A stretch of DNA of 64,000 nt from Kutzneria sp. CA-103260 (GCF_018263855.1 NZ_CP073318.1:3162001-3226000); one strand, 5' to 3'. Shown: positions 34,397 to 43,971, counted from the stretch's first letter. Numbers and translations: made by a program. Notes: generated by a model not told the origin, from the letters alone.

Positions 34397-35629
34397 GTGA
34401 CGAGCGGGGAAGAGGCCACCGGCGGCAAGCGGGTCGGCTGGGTCGAGCTGTACTTCGACCTGGTGTTCGTGTTCGCGGTGGGCCAGGTGGCGCACGGCAT
34501 CGTGACCGATCCGCACTGGTCGCGGGCCTGGTCGGCGCTGGGGCTGTTCATGACGCTGTGGTGGACGTGGATCGGCTTCGCCGTGCTCTACAACCGCCGC
34601 GGCGACGACAAGCGCACCCCGGACCGGCTGTTCGTGCTGGCCGGCACCATTCCGTGTGCGATCGCCGCGACCCAGGCCCATCACGTCTTCGAAGGGCATC
34701 CCGCGGTGTTCGCGCTGGCGTTGGCCGGGGTGCGGCTGGTCCTGGCGGTCGCGCACCGATGGCCGGCCGAGGGCGAGGTCACGCAGAACCGGATCAGTTG
34801 GGGTTACACGCTGTCGACGCTGCTGTTCGTCGCCTCGGCCTTCGTCCCCTCCCCCTGGCTGTACGTGCTGTGGGGGCTCGCACTTCTGCAGGAGGCCGGT
34901 TTCCTGCTGCTCGGCGACCGTGGACGCCGTCGTGGGGAGCGGCCGACCAGGGCGATCCTGTGGCGCGAGATGTTCACCCCGCCGCAGCGCCCGAACCAGG
35001 CGCTGGACTCGGCGCACCTGTCCGAGCGCTTCGGCCTGTTCATGATCCTGTTGTTGGGCGAGTTGGTGATCACGGTCGGCGGGGCGGTGCTGGAACGACC
35101 GTCCGACGACGCCGGGTACTGGCTGGTCGTGGTGGGCGGGCTGGTGCTGGCCGGGGCGCTGTGGTGGATCTACTTCACCTCGGCCGCCGAGATCTACGAA
35201 CGGCTGCTCGGCCTGTCCGGCGGCAATCCCACGCTCGCCTACTCCCTCTACGCCGGCGGACACCTGCCACCGGCCTTCGCGCTGCTGCTGATCGCCGCCG
35301 GGGTGAACCTGTCGTTGCAGGAGCCCGCGCCGTCGGCGGCGGCGGCGTGGTTCGTCACCACCGGCCTGGCCATCTACCTGGTCGGCACCAAGGCTTTCAG
35401 CACCGGCCCGAAACGCTGGTACGTGGGCCTGTTCCGAACCGCACTGCTGGCCGCCACCGTGTGCCTCGCCTTCGTCGACCGGATCCTGCCCGCGCCGGGC
35501 GTGGTCGTGGTGGTCGCGGTCTGGGCCATCGGCGTCGCCGCCCTGACCAGCCCGGTCCGGCACCGGGCGCTCGACCTGCTCGGCGACACCCCGGCGGAGT
35601 TCCTGCGACGGCTGCCCGATCGGCAGTGA
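34397..35629 (+). CDS. LtrA family membrane protein
   Basis: The 410-residue protein has about twelve hydrophobic segments and matches the low-temperature-requirement A family: VGWVELYFDLVFVFAVGQVAH near the start, TLWWTWIGFAVLYNR, HLSERFGLFMILLLGELVI in the middle and LWWIYF later. LtrA was first linked to growth in the cold in Listeria, but its molecular function is unknown. GTG 34397 (MTSGEEATGG) is chosen because homology begins immediately after it. Confidence 0.87.
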   Translation: MTSGEEATGGKRVGWVELYFDLVFVFAVGQVAHGIVTDPHWSRAWSALGLFMTLWWTWIGFAVLYNRRGDDKRTPDRLFVLAGTIPCAIAATQAHHVFEGHPAVFALALAGVRLVLAVAHRWPAEGEVTQNRISWGYTLSTLLFVASAFVPSPWLYVLWGLALLQEAGFLLLGDRGRRRGERPTRAILWREMFTPPQRPNQALDSAHLSERFGLFMILLLGELVITVGGAVLERPSDDAGYWLVVVGGLVLAGALWWIYFTSAAEIYERLLGLSGGNPTLAYSLYAGGHLPPAFALLLIAAGVNLSLQEPAPSAAAAWFVTTGLAIYLVGTKAFSTGPKRWYVGLFRTALLAATVCLAFVDRILPAPGVVVVVAVWAIGVAALTSPVRHRALDLLGDTPAEFLRRLPDRQ

Positions 35630-35633
35630 CCGC

Positions 35634-35649
35634 AGGGGCCAAAGCCCCT
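35634..35649 (+). terminator. Small hairpin after the LtrA gene
   Basis: AGGGGC and GCCCCT pair around a CAAA loop, five bases after the stop of the LtrA-like gene. The stem is short but well placed for a terminator. Confidence 0.5.
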
Positions 35650-35699
35650 ACATCACCGGCTGGGCCGGGCTAGCGTGACAGTCGACAACGGGGGGACTC

Positions 35700-36881
35700 A
35701 TGCGTCGACTTGTCACAACCGCATCCTGTGCCGTGCTTATCCTGGCCAGCGCCGGCACCGCCGCAGCAGCCACGGACCCGCGGCAGACCGCTCTGGACAA
35801 CGCCGTGCAGGCCGGGAACATCGGCATGGTCGCGGCCGCCTCGGACCCGAACGGCAACTGGCGCGGGCGGGCCGGCATCGGCGACCTCGCCACCGGCGCA
35901 AAGCCGAACACCAATGGGCAGTTCCGCATCGGCAGCGTCTCCAAGACGTTCACCGCGACGCTCGTGCTGAAGCTCGCCGCCAAGGGCAAGCTGGGCCTGG
36001 ACGATCCCATCGCGAAGTACCTGCCCGGTCTGCTGCCGTATCCGGAGCCGATCACGATCCGGGAGTTGTTGCAGCACACCAGCGGTCTGCCCCGCGACCT
36101 GGCCCCGCAGTACACCTGGACGACCCTGCCGGAGTTCGACACCGAGCGCTTCGTGCACTTCGACGAGGTCGAGGCGATCCACGACAGCACCGTGCAGCCG
36201 CTGCTGTTCCCGCCGGGCACCAACTGGTCGTACTCCAACACCGGCTTCAACGTGTTGGCGCTGCTGGTGGAGAAGCTCACCGGCCGCCGGTACGAGCAGG
36301 TGCTCGCCGACTGGATCACCGGCCCACTGCACCTGCGGGACACCTTCCTGCCACGGGACTTCCCGCTGGTGCCGAATCCCGCCGAGCACGGCTACGAGCA
36401 GCTCTACCCCGCACCGCAGGGGCCGACCGACGTCACGGCCTACAACCTCACCCGCTACTTCGGCGCCGGGGACATCATCTCCAGCACCGCCGACCTGAAC
36501 CACTTCTTCCACGCGCTGCTCGGCGGCCAGCTGCTGCCGGCCGACCTGCTCACGCAGATGAAGACCACCGTCCCGTGGCCGGGCCAGGACGGGCTGCTCA
36601 GCTACGGGCTGGGGCTGATGCAACTGTCCCTGGCCGGCATCTGCGGCCCCGGCGCGCCGACCGTCTGGGGACACGGCGGCGACGTGCCCGGCTACAACAC
36701 CTGGTCCATGAGCGACGAGACCGGCACCCGGCAGATCACCGTCTCCTCCGGCATCGACATCACCGCCTCCCCCGCCGCCGACCTCGGCCGGCTCGTCGCG
36801 ATGGCGACCGAGTTCTGCACCCCGGCGGCCGGGCCCGGCGCGCAGGCCCACGCCAACCAGCTCCAGGACGCGCTCCGCTAG
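35700..36881 (+). CDS. Secreted class C beta-lactamase-fold serine hydrolase
   Basis: The 393-residue protein has a signal peptide (MRRLVTTASCAVLILASAGTAAA). The three active-site motifs of the penicillin-binding/class C fold are present: S-x-x-K in IGSVSKTFTA, Y-x-N in WSYSNTGFN and H-x-G in WGHGGDVPG. The fold covers D-alanyl-D-alanine carboxypeptidases, esterases and beta-lactamases. Carboxypeptidase or esterase activity outside the cell is likeliest. It ends four bases inside the convergent AraC-type gene. Confidence 0.88.
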   Translation: MRRLVTTASCAVLILASAGTAAAATDPRQTALDNAVQAGNIGMVAAASDPNGNWRGRAGIGDLATGAKPNTNGQFRIGSVSKTFTATLVLKLAAKGKLGLDDPIAKYLPGLLPYPEPITIRELLQHTSGLPRDLAPQYTWTTLPEFDTERFVHFDEVEAIHDSTVQPLLFPPGTNWSYSNTGFNVLALLVEKLTGRRYEQVLADWITGPLHLRDTFLPRDFPLVPNPAEHGYEQLYPAPQGPTDVTAYNLTRYFGAGDIISSTADLNHFFHALLGGQLLPADLLTQMKTTVPWPGQDGLLSYGLGLMQLSLAGICGPGAPTVWGHGGDVPGYNTWSMSDETGTRQITVSSGIDITASPAADLGRLVAMATEFCTPAAGPGAQAHANQLQDALR

Positions 36882-37693
36882 CGGTGTTCGCGGCGGAAGG
36901 TCGCCGGCGGCACGCCGCAGGCGGCGGTGAAAGCGGTGTAGAACCGGCTGACCGAGCCAAACCCGGACTCCGCTGACACCCGCTCGACCGCCAGGTCGGT
37001 GGTGATCAGCAGCCGTCGGGCCTCGGCCAGCCGGCGCTGCCGGAGGTAGTCGACGACGGTCGTGCGCACGACCCGTCGGAACTGGGTCATGGCGTAGTTG
37101 GGGTGCAGCTGGGCCGCCGCGGCGACGTCGGCCACGGTCAGCGGCTCGCGGAAGTGCTCGGCGATGTGCCGGACCATGGCCACCACCTGGCGCAGGTTCG
37201 GGTCCGCGACGGAGTACTGGCGCACCGGTTCGCCGACGGTGGTCAGCGCGAGCCGTCGGACCCGGGCCTCCACCTCCAGCATGGCGATCTGACGGCGTTC
37301 GGGCTCGTCGCTGTTCAGGTCGTCGGCCCACTGGGCGAAGTTGGCGGGATCGGTGGCCAGGGCGGCGGTCGGCGGGGCGACCAGCGGGATGCCCGACAGC
37401 AGCCGGCTGACCAGCGAATCCGGCAGGCCCCAGGCCAGAAAGGTCTGGAACGGCACGTAAACCCAGTGCGCACGGGCCACGGAGTTGGCCACCAGCTGGT
37501 GGGGCACCGCCGCCCAGAACGCGGCGACGCTGCCCGGCCCGACCTCCACCGGCACCCCGCCGAACAGGTAGAGCATCGTGCCGCCGTCCGCGACCAGGTT
37601 GATCTCCAGGTCGTCATGCTGGTGGGCCGCGCCCATCACCTCGGGGCTGCCGGCCCAGCCGGCCAGCATGCCCGGCTCGATCTGAGGATCCAA
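36878..37693 (-). CDS. AraC family transcriptional regulator
   Basis: The 271-residue protein has an N-terminal cupin-like sensor (HQHDDLEINLVADG, VPVEVGPGSVAAFWAAVPH) and a C-terminal AraC double helix-turn-helix (EPLTVADVAAAAQLHPNYAMTQFRRVV, then VSAESGFGSVSRFYTAFTAACG). It is divergent from the Gfo/Idh-MFS gene pair, which is its likely target; sugar-like ligands are usual for this architecture. Confidence 0.9.
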   Translation of the reverse strand: MDPQIEPGMLAGWAGSPEVMGAAHQHDDLEINLVADGGTMLYLFGGVPVEVGPGSVAAFWAAVPHQLVANSVARAHWVYVPFQTFLAWGLPDSLVSRLLSGIPLVAPPTAALATDPANFAQWADDLNSDEPERRQIAMLEVEARVRRLALTTVGEPVRQYSVADPNLRQVVAMVRHIAEHFREPLTVADVAAAAQLHPNYAMTQFRRVVRTTVVDYLRQRRLAEARRLLITTDLAVERVSAESGFGSVSRFYTAFTAACGVPPATFRREHR

Positions 37694-37742
37694 GAAGTTC
37701 CCGCTCCCATCGGTGAAGACCTCGCGGATCCTAGGCCCCTAC

Positions 37743-37762
37743 CGTCGTGATCGTCCACGACG
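37743..37762. promoter_or_regulatory. Inverted repeat between AraC and Gfo/Idh genes
   Basis: CGTCGTG and CACGACG form perfect 7-base arms around ATCGTC, immediately before the GAGGAGG ribosome site of the oxidoreductase gene. It could be an operator or a leader hairpin; AraC proteins more often bind direct repeats. Confidence 0.4.
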
Positions 37763-37778
37763 CGAGGAGGGACCAGCG

Positions 37779-38987
37779 ATGTTCTCCCTGGGTTTTGTCG
37801 GCGCCGGCCAGTTCGCCGGGCAGTTCGCGCGACTGTGGCGGCTGCATCCCGGCGTCGGCGACATCCTGGCCACCGACCTGCTGCCGGAGCGGGCCGCACG
37901 CCTGGTCGCCGAGCAGGATCTCGCCGGGACTGTGCCGTCGTTCGAGGCCATGCTCGACTCGGACGTCGACGCGGTGGCGATCTTCACCCAGCGCTGGACC
38001 CACGGCCCGCTGGTCGTCCAGGCCCTGCGCGCCGGCAAGCACGTCTACTCAGCCGTGCCGATGGCCGTGACGGAAGCGGAGATCGCGGCCATCATCGACG
38101 CGGTCCGCGACACCGGCCTGACGTACATGATGGGCGAGACCAGCTACTACAACCCGGCTACCGTCTACGCCCGCGACCAGGCCGCCAAGGGGGCGTTCGG
38201 GCGGCTGTTCTACGCCGAGGGCGACTACGTGCACGACATGGACCTCGGCTTTTACGACGCGTACCGGTACAGCGGCGGCGAGAACTGGAAGTCCACCGCG
38301 AGCTATCCCCCGCTGCTGTACCCGACCCATGCGATCGGCGGCGTGCTCGGGGCGTGGCCCACGCACGCGGTCAGCGTGTCGGCGGTCGGTGTGCGCGACG
38401 ACCGGGGCGACGGCGTGTTCGACAAGGCGATCAGCCAGTTCGGCAACGACTTCTCCAACTGCACCGCGCTGTTCGAGCTCGCCGACGGCGGGGCGTTGCG
38501 CACCAACGAGTTCCGGCGCGTCGGCTATCCCTCGCACCTGCGCGAGTCCCGATTCCGGTTCTTCGGCACCGACGGCAGCCTGGAGCAGCTGGCGACGGTC
38601 AGCCTGTGGCAGAACCGCGACGGCGTCCAGGACGTCACCGAGCACCTGCAACCTCTATCCACAATGGACCCTTCAGATCCGTCGCTGGCCCACGTCGCCC
38701 CGGCCCTGCGCGACGCGTTCACGTCCGGTTCGGCGCCCGTGCACGACCGCTCGCGACTGCCGGCGGAGTTCGCCACCGTGGCCAACGGACACGAGGGCAG
38801 CCACCATTTCCTGGCCGACGACTTCGTGACCGCGGTGAACACCGGCTCGTTGCCGCCGGTCAACGCCTGGGTAGCCGCCCGCTACACACTGCCCGGCATC
38901 ATCGCCCACCAGTCCGCACTGGAGGGTGGCGCGCGGTTGGCCATTCCCGACTTCGGCACCTCTGAAGGAGAGTCTTGTCCACAGTAG
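37779..38987 (+). CDS. Gfo/Idh/MocA family oxidoreductase
   Basis: The 402-residue NAD(P)-dependent oxidoreductase starts FSLGFVGAGQFAGQFARLW (Rossmann motif), has AGKHVYSAVPMAVTEAE at the position of the usual EKP motif (here SAVP, a variant), and a substrate domain with GETSYYNPATVYARD and HAIGGVLGAWP. ATG 37779 follows a strong GAGGAGG site. It overlaps the MFS transporter gene by 13 bases, so oxidation and export or import of one sugar-like compound are linked. The substrate is unknown. Confidence 0.87.
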   Translation: MFSLGFVGAGQFAGQFARLWRLHPGVGDILATDLLPERAARLVAEQDLAGTVPSFEAMLDSDVDAVAIFTQRWTHGPLVVQALRAGKHVYSAVPMAVTEAEIAAIIDAVRDTGLTYMMGETSYYNPATVYARDQAAKGAFGRLFYAEGDYVHDMDLGFYDAYRYSGGENWKSTASYPPLLYPTHAIGGVLGAWPTHAVSVSAVGVRDDRGDGVFDKAISQFGNDFSNCTALFELADGGALRTNEFRRVGYPSHLRESRFRFFGTDGSLEQLATVSLWQNRDGVQDVTEHLQPLSTMDPSDPSLAHVAPALRDAFTSGSAPVHDRSRLPAEFATVANGHEGSHHFLADDFVTAVNTGSLPPVNAWVAARYTLPGIIAHQSALEGGARLAIPDFGTSEGESCPQ

Positions 38988-40159
38988 ACACGGTGCGGCC
39001 GTCCGCGCTGCGGGTCACGTTCGCCTCGCCGCTGTACCGGGGAGCGACCGTGGCGTTGTTCCTCTCCGGTCTGGGCATGTCGGCGGCGGCGCCGCAGATC
39101 GCACTGTTCCTCGTCAACGACCTGCACGTGCCGTTGACGACCGCGGGTCTGTATTACCTGACCAACCTCACCGCCCCGGTGGCCGGTTATCTCATCGGGG
39201 CGCGGTCGGACCGAACCGGCCGGCGGCTCGGGCTGTTCCGGCTGTGTGCGGTGGCCGGCTCCCTTGGCTGGCTGGGCATCGCCGTCTCCACGCAGGCGTG
39301 GATGCCGTTCGTCATCAACGCCCTGGTGCTCGGCTTCGCCGGCGCGGCCGGCTCGCAACTGTTCGCCGCCATCCATGACAACCTACGCGGCAGCGCGGTG
39401 AGCGATGACGTGGTGTCGACCGTGCGAATGGCCCTGACCGCCGGCTGGGTCGTCGGCCCGGTCGCGGGCTCCTTCCTGGCCACGGCCATCGGCCCTCGGG
39501 CGATGCTGGCCGCGACCGCACTGTGCACCCTCGCCCAGATCCTGCCCCTGGGCTTCCAGCGCACACCCGCCGCGCCCGTGCCAGCGCGACGCGAACACGT
39601 CGTCCGGCTGCGGATCATGTTGCCGCTGCTCACTTTCACCGGCCTGTTCGTGCTCGTCTACGCCGGCGAGCCCATCAAGTACGCCTACCTCCCCATCTAC
39701 ATGCAGGACCAGCTGCACCTGCCAGCCGCCGTCACCGGCGGGGTCATCGGCCTCCAGCCGTTGACCGAACTGCTCCTCATGCCCCTGGCCGTGATCGTGG
39801 CCCGACGCATCGGCGCCCTGCGGCTGATGGTCCTTGGCGCCGCGTTCGGCGTCTGCGCGAACCTCTGCTTCGCCCTCACCGGCACCGTGGCCGGCATGTT
39901 CGCCGGCCAGCTGCTCATGGGCTGCGTCTGGGGCGTCTTCGCCGCCCTCGGCATCATCGTCGCCCAACGCCTGCTCCCCCACGCCGTCGCCACCGCCTCG
40001 GCGATCTTCATGTCCTCCACCGCCTTCTCCAGCGCCCTCGGCGGCCTCACCGGCAGCGCCGGCGTGAGCATCCTCGGCCTGCCCCTGGTGTTCCTCGCCC
40101 CTGCCCTCTACGGCCTCGTCGCGACGGTGGGGCTCGCCGTCATGAGCCGGTCGAACTGA
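38975..40159 (+). CDS. MFS transporter, SetA-like sugar efflux type
   Basis: The 394-residue protein has twelve hydrophobic segments and the MFS loop 2-3 motif GARSDRTGRRLGLF. The central region (LTFTGLFVLVYAGEPIKYAYLPIYM) and the GVIGLQPLTELLLMPLAVIVARRIG block resemble SetA-type sugar efflux pumps. TTG 38975 is used, with GAAGGAG five to eleven bases upstream; it overlaps the preceding gene. Probably co-transcribed with the Gfo/Idh gene under AraC control. Confidence 0.87.
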   Translation: MSTVDTVRPSALRVTFASPLYRGATVALFLSGLGMSAAAPQIALFLVNDLHVPLTTAGLYYLTNLTAPVAGYLIGARSDRTGRRLGLFRLCAVAGSLGWLGIAVSTQAWMPFVINALVLGFAGAAGSQLFAAIHDNLRGSAVSDDVVSTVRMALTAGWVVGPVAGSFLATAIGPRAMLAATALCTLAQILPLGFQRTPAAPVPARREHVVRLRIMLPLLTFTGLFVLVYAGEPIKYAYLPIYMQDQLHLPAAVTGGVIGLQPLTELLLMPLAVIVARRIGALRLMVLGAAFGVCANLCFALTGTVAGMFAGQLLMGCVWGVFAALGIIVAQRLLPHAVATASAIFMSSTAFSSALGGLTGSAGVSILGLPLVFLAPALYGLVATVGLAVMSRSN

Positions 40160-40984
40160 GCACGTCCGCCAAGCGAGCCAGACCGTCGGCACCGTGGCCG
40201 GCGTCGATGGCGCGGCGCACGAGGTCCAGGCCGACGTGCAGGGCCCGGGCGTCGATGCCGTGTCCCTCGGTGGTTTCCGTGATGTGGTCAAGGCTGGCCT
40301 CCGCGGAGGCGATGGTCGAGGTCGTGCCCGGGAACTCGCCCTTGTCGAGCTGGGCGGCGAATCCGGCGACCATACCCGGCAGCAGACTGGTCATGGCCTG
40401 ACCGTACGGGGCGAGTTCGGCGCCGGTGATGCCCTCGGCGCGGGCCAGGGCCAGGCCGTGCACGATGCCGCTGACGGACTGCCAGAACATGTCCAGCAGC
40501 GCGATGTCGAAAGCGGCGGCGCGGCCGGGATCCTCCCCGAGGTAGCGGGCGGTGCCACCGAGCGTCGCGAGGGTGTCGGCCCACTTCTCGTACAGGGACT
40601 GCGATCCGCTGTAGAGCACCAGCGCGGCCGGCGTGCCGATGCTCGGCGACGGCGACATGATCGCCCCGGCCAGCAGGTCGATGCCCCGCTCGGCGGCCCA
40701 GGCCGCCCGCGCCCGAGCCTGCGCGGGCGTGCCGGAGGTCAGGTTCACCACCATGTGCCCCCGCCGATCGGCTCCAACACCGCCTGCAACGCCGCCTCGC
40801 CGCGTACGCAGACGATGGTCAGCTCACTCCCCTCGACCGCCGCGGCCGGCGTCGCCGCCCGGACCGCACCGGCCGGCGTAGGCGTCGTCGCGCTACGGCT
40901 CCACACCGTCGTCGGCCGGCCGTTGGCGACAAAGGCGCTGGCCAGCGCCTGGCCCATCGGTCCGAGCCCGAGCACAGTGATCAC
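40140..40984 (-). pseudogene. Imine-reductase-like NAD(P)-dependent dehydrogenase, frameshifted
   Basis: Two adjacent minus-strand frames together make one protein. The first (from GTG 40984) gives ITVLGLGPMGQALASAF...TTVWSR and runs to LQAVLEPIGGG before a stop. The second (from 40754) continues VVNLTSGTPAQARARAAW to the end with the imine-reductase-type C-terminal domain. Adding one base to the C5 run at 40758-40762 (G5 in the gene) joins them as EPIGGG-H-MVVNLTSG. Either the gene has a one-base deletion or the sequence has an error in a homopolymer. The divergent ArsR-like gene is its likely regulator. Confidence 0.82.
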
Positions 40985-41048
40985 GGTTCCCCCTGGTTTG
41001 ACGGTTTGAAGTTCATCCAACCATAGAACCGGCTGCTAGCGTTGTCGA

Positions 41049-41348
41049 GTGCGTTCGATGGCCCACCCCGCGACGGCCGACATCAGCCTGGCCGCGGTCA
41101 TGCACGCCCTGTCCGACCCGGCTCGGCTGGCCATCGTGGGCCAGTTGGCCGCGATCGACGGCGAGCCGTGCGGGGACGTCGACCTCGACCTGCACAAGTC
41201 GACGATCTCCCACCACTACCGGGTGCTGCGCGAAGCCGGCCTCACACTGACCACAGTGGAGGGTCGCACCCGCGTTGTCCGGCTCCGCCGCGACGACCTC
41301 GAAACCCGCTTCCCCGGCCTGCTCACCGCCGTCCTCAACGCCCTGTGA
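41049..41348 (+). CDS. ArsR family winged-helix regulator
   Basis: The 99-residue protein has MHALSDPARLAIVGQLA and a recognition helix in LHKSTISHHYRVLREAGLTLTTVEGRTRVVRLR, typical of ArsR/SmtB. The metal-site motif ELCVCD is absent, so it probably senses a small molecule rather than a metal. Divergent from the frameshifted dehydrogenase; the shared region contains a repeated GGTTTGA (40995-41001 and 41003-41009) and TGAAGTTCA at 41007-41015. GTG 41049 or ATG 41058. Confidence 0.87.
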   Translation: MRSMAHPATADISLAAVMHALSDPARLAIVGQLAAIDGEPCGDVDLDLHKSTISHHYRVLREAGLTLTTVEGRTRVVRLRRDDLETRFPGLLTAVLNAL

Positions 41349-41352
41349 ACCG

Positions 41353-41426
41353 GCGAGTCCCGCTCTCGGGCACCTGAAAGTCGAGTTCCAGAACTCGACA
41401 CATGGTTGCCTGAGAGCGGGACTCGC
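41353..41426. terminator. Nested double hairpin, bidirectional terminator or repeat element
   Basis: Outer arms GCGAGTCCCGCTCTC (41353-41367) and GAGAGCGGGACTCGC (41412-41426) pair perfectly, 15 bp. Inside is a second hairpin, GTCGAGTT (41380-41387) with AACTCGAC (41392-41399). It fills the gap between the convergent ArsR and glutaminase-like genes. The size and nested form suggest a dispersed repeat used as a terminator. Confidence 0.65.
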
Positions 41427-41432
41427 GGAGGA

Positions 41433-43943
41433 TCAGACCAGGCGCCAGAGGTGGTCCTCGGTGCCGTTGTCGGTCCACTGGGTGACCTGGGCGGAGTCGG
41501 CCATGGACTGGTCCTGCACGGCCAGCACCTTGCCGCTGTGCACGTTGACGATCTTGGACCAGCCGTCGCCGTTGTCGGCGATCCGCCAGAGGTGGTCCGG
41601 GGTGCCGTTGTCGACGTACTGCTGAACGTGGGCCCCGTCGTCGAGGGACTGGATGTGCACGGCGAGCACCTTGCCGCTGTGCCGGTTGACGATGCGGTAC
41701 ACGCCGGGGCTGTCGGGCACGAGAGCCCACAGGTGGTCGGGCGTGCCGTTGTCGGCGTACTGGGTGACCTCGGCGCTGTTGGCGGTGGACTGGTCCTGCA
41801 CGGCCAGCAGCTTGCCGCTGTGCTTGTTCTGGATCCGAACCCATTGCGTGACACCGGCCTGCTGAGCCGGCAGCAGGGCGAGGAAGCCGCCGGCGACGGG
41901 CCGGGCCATGAAGCCCACGACGCTGCCGTCGGCCACCCGGTACCAGTCGGAGAAGGGAACCCGGCCGGAGGTGGTGTTGGCGAAGTTGTAGACGCCGTTG
42001 ATCAGCGCGTCCCGCACGGGCCGGTCACGAAGCCAAGCTGCGGTCCATATCTCCCAGTCCGCCTTGGTGTAGTCGTTGCGGGGATCCAGCAGCACGCCGT
42101 TGGCGCGGGCGTTGGCCTGGTAGAAAGCGGCTTCCTGGGCGTGCACGGCCTCGGGCACCAGGTCCAGGCCCAGCAGCTCGTCGGGATAGCCGTTGTACTT
42201 GAGGCTCCACGTGTTGTTCTGGTCGTACGCCATCTTCAGGTGCGTGCCGGACGGGTCCTGCGCGAGGTCGAACCACTGGCTGATGTAAGACCGGGCCACC
42301 GACAGGTAGTGGTCGGCTTCGCCTGCGTTGCCCAGGAAGCGGGAGATCAGGCTCATCGCGCCGATGCCGACGATGCCCTTCAGCGCCAGGTTGGCGCTGT
42401 GCGCGATGAAGCCGGTGAAGTCGTCGGTCTGGTTCTGGTAGCCGGGATCCAGCGCGTTGCCGACGAGATAGTCGGCCCACTGCTTGAGGATGGTGTAGTG
42501 GGCCTGGGCGAACGACTGCGCGTCGAGGGCGGGCAGGTGCTGGGTCAGGGCGGCGGCCATGATCAGCATGTTGGCCGACTCCTCGACCGGCATGTCCTCC
42601 TCGTCGCCGTCGTTGTGGCCGGTGGCGTTGGGGTAGTGGGTGCCGAGGTCGTGCTCGGCGAACGTCTTCGGCCAGCCGCCGCGCTCGGCGTAGTCGAACA
42701 GCGGCTCCAGCAGCAGCCGCAGGTAGGCCGGGCTCAGGTAGAGGAAGCCGGGGAACGCAGGATAGATCACGTCGACGGTGCACATGTTGCCGTTGGAGGA
42801 GATCTCCTTCAGCATCGCCCACGGGGATCCGTTGCGGTTCACCAGTTCCGTGCCGGCCATGAACTGCCGGACGGCCAGCGCGCAGATCCCCGCGTAGTTG
42901 GCGCCGGCGGCGTTCAGGGCATCCTGCTGGAGTGTGTTGTCCAGCGTGATGGCCCGGGACAGGGCGGTCGGCCGGTCGGCGACGAACCAGTCCACCATGG
43001 ACTGCCAGGTGGACCAGTAGTGCGTCCACCATGGATTCAAGGCATTGCCGAGGTAGCTGACGACGGGCGTGCGGATGTGGCCGAGCACGGCCGTGAACTC
43101 GGCCGCGGTGGAGCCGACGGAGCCGAGGTCGGCGTTGAGACCGAGCACCGGCCACCGGTCGTTGATCCGCCGCGGCATGTCCGTGTCGATGGTCCCGGGC
43201 AGAGTCCCGTTGGCGGCGTTGCCACGGACCACGGTGTCCTGGCCGATCTGCCACGTCAGGCCGCTGCGGTTGACGCCGGCCAGCACCGTGGTGCCCCACG
43301 AGGCCTGATCATTGTTCTCCGCCAACGGTTGTGGTGCGGCCGGCGTGAACGTGAGGGCGGTCGTCGACCCGGTCTGCTGCTTGAACCAGGTCACCTGCTG
43401 GTTGTTGTCGCCGTGCGCCCACTCGGCCGAGATGTCCAGGTAGACGCTGACCTGATGGGCATTGCCGTCGGCGCTGGCCGCGGCGACGGTGACGTAGCTG
43501 AGCGGAATCGACTGCCGTTGCAGGTCGGTGGCCTCGACCGGCGAGAAGAACGTCACGGTCAGCGTGACACCGCCGCCGGCGAGGGTGTAGATCGACCGGG
43601 TCGCGGTGACCTGCAAGGAAGTCTGCGTCAGCTGCGGCAGGGACGGCTGTCCCGGCGCGCCGGCGAAAACGTAGGCCGCGCCGTCGATTCGGACGATGCC
43701 GCAGATGGCGGCGGTGCGGCCGTTCCAGAAGCTCGACCAGTTGCCGGGCAGGTTGTCGGCGGCCTGCCAGGCCGACAGGTACGGCGACCGGACCGCCAGT
43801 GGCGTGGCCGGCGGACGCAGCGGTGACAGCGTGCCGGCCGACGCCGCCTCCGCGACGCCGGGCACGGTCATCATCGGCACCGCGCCCGCCGCCGCGAGCA
43901 GGCCGGCGAGTCTCAGCGCCGAGCGCCTAGACATGTTTTCCAT
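41433..43943 (-). CDS. Exported glutaminase-like protein (DUF4965/DUF5127/DUF1793) with trefoil lectin
   Basis: The 836-residue protein starts with a twin-arginine signal (MSRRSALRLAGLLAAAGAVP). DUF5127-like, DUF4965 and DUF1793 regions follow, as in the secreted glutaminase A family: TPLAVRSPYLSAW, DTDMPRRINDRWPVLGL and HDLGTHYPNATGHNDGDEEDMPVEE. The last ~130 residues are three ricin-like repeats, each with HSGKxLAVxxQS and DNGTxDHLW. The catalytic role of the family in bacteria is poorly tested; glutaminase or glycan hydrolase are both possible. ATG 43943 has GAGGGGG upstream. Confidence 0.83.
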   Translation of the reverse strand: MENMSRRSALRLAGLLAAAGAVPMMTVPGVAEAASAGTLSPLRPPATPLAVRSPYLSAWQAADNLPGNWSSFWNGRTAAICGIVRIDGAAYVFAGAPGQPSLPQLTQTSLQVTATRSIYTLAGGGVTLTVTFFSPVEATDLQRQSIPLSYVTVAAASADGNAHQVSVYLDISAEWAHGDNNQQVTWFKQQTGSTTALTFTPAAPQPLAENNDQASWGTTVLAGVNRSGLTWQIGQDTVVRGNAANGTLPGTIDTDMPRRINDRWPVLGLNADLGSVGSTAAEFTAVLGHIRTPVVSYLGNALNPWWTHYWSTWQSMVDWFVADRPTALSRAITLDNTLQQDALNAAGANYAGICALAVRQFMAGTELVNRNGSPWAMLKEISSNGNMCTVDVIYPAFPGFLYLSPAYLRLLLEPLFDYAERGGWPKTFAEHDLGTHYPNATGHNDGDEEDMPVEESANMLIMAAALTQHLPALDAQSFAQAHYTILKQWADYLVGNALDPGYQNQTDDFTGFIAHSANLALKGIVGIGAMSLISRFLGNAGEADHYLSVARSYISQWFDLAQDPSGTHLKMAYDQNNTWSLKYNGYPDELLGLDLVPEAVHAQEAAFYQANARANGVLLDPRNDYTKADWEIWTAAWLRDRPVRDALINGVYNFANTTSGRVPFSDWYRVADGSVVGFMARPVAGGFLALLPAQQAGVTQWVRIQNKHSGKLLAVQDQSTANSAEVTQYADNGTPDHLWALVPDSPGVYRIVNRHSGKVLAVHIQSLDDGAHVQQYVDNGTPDHLWRIADNGDGWSKIVNVHSGKVLAVQDQSMADSAQVTQWTDNGTEDHLWRLV

Positions 43944-43971
43944 TGTCCCCCTCTGGTTCACGTGCACAGTG

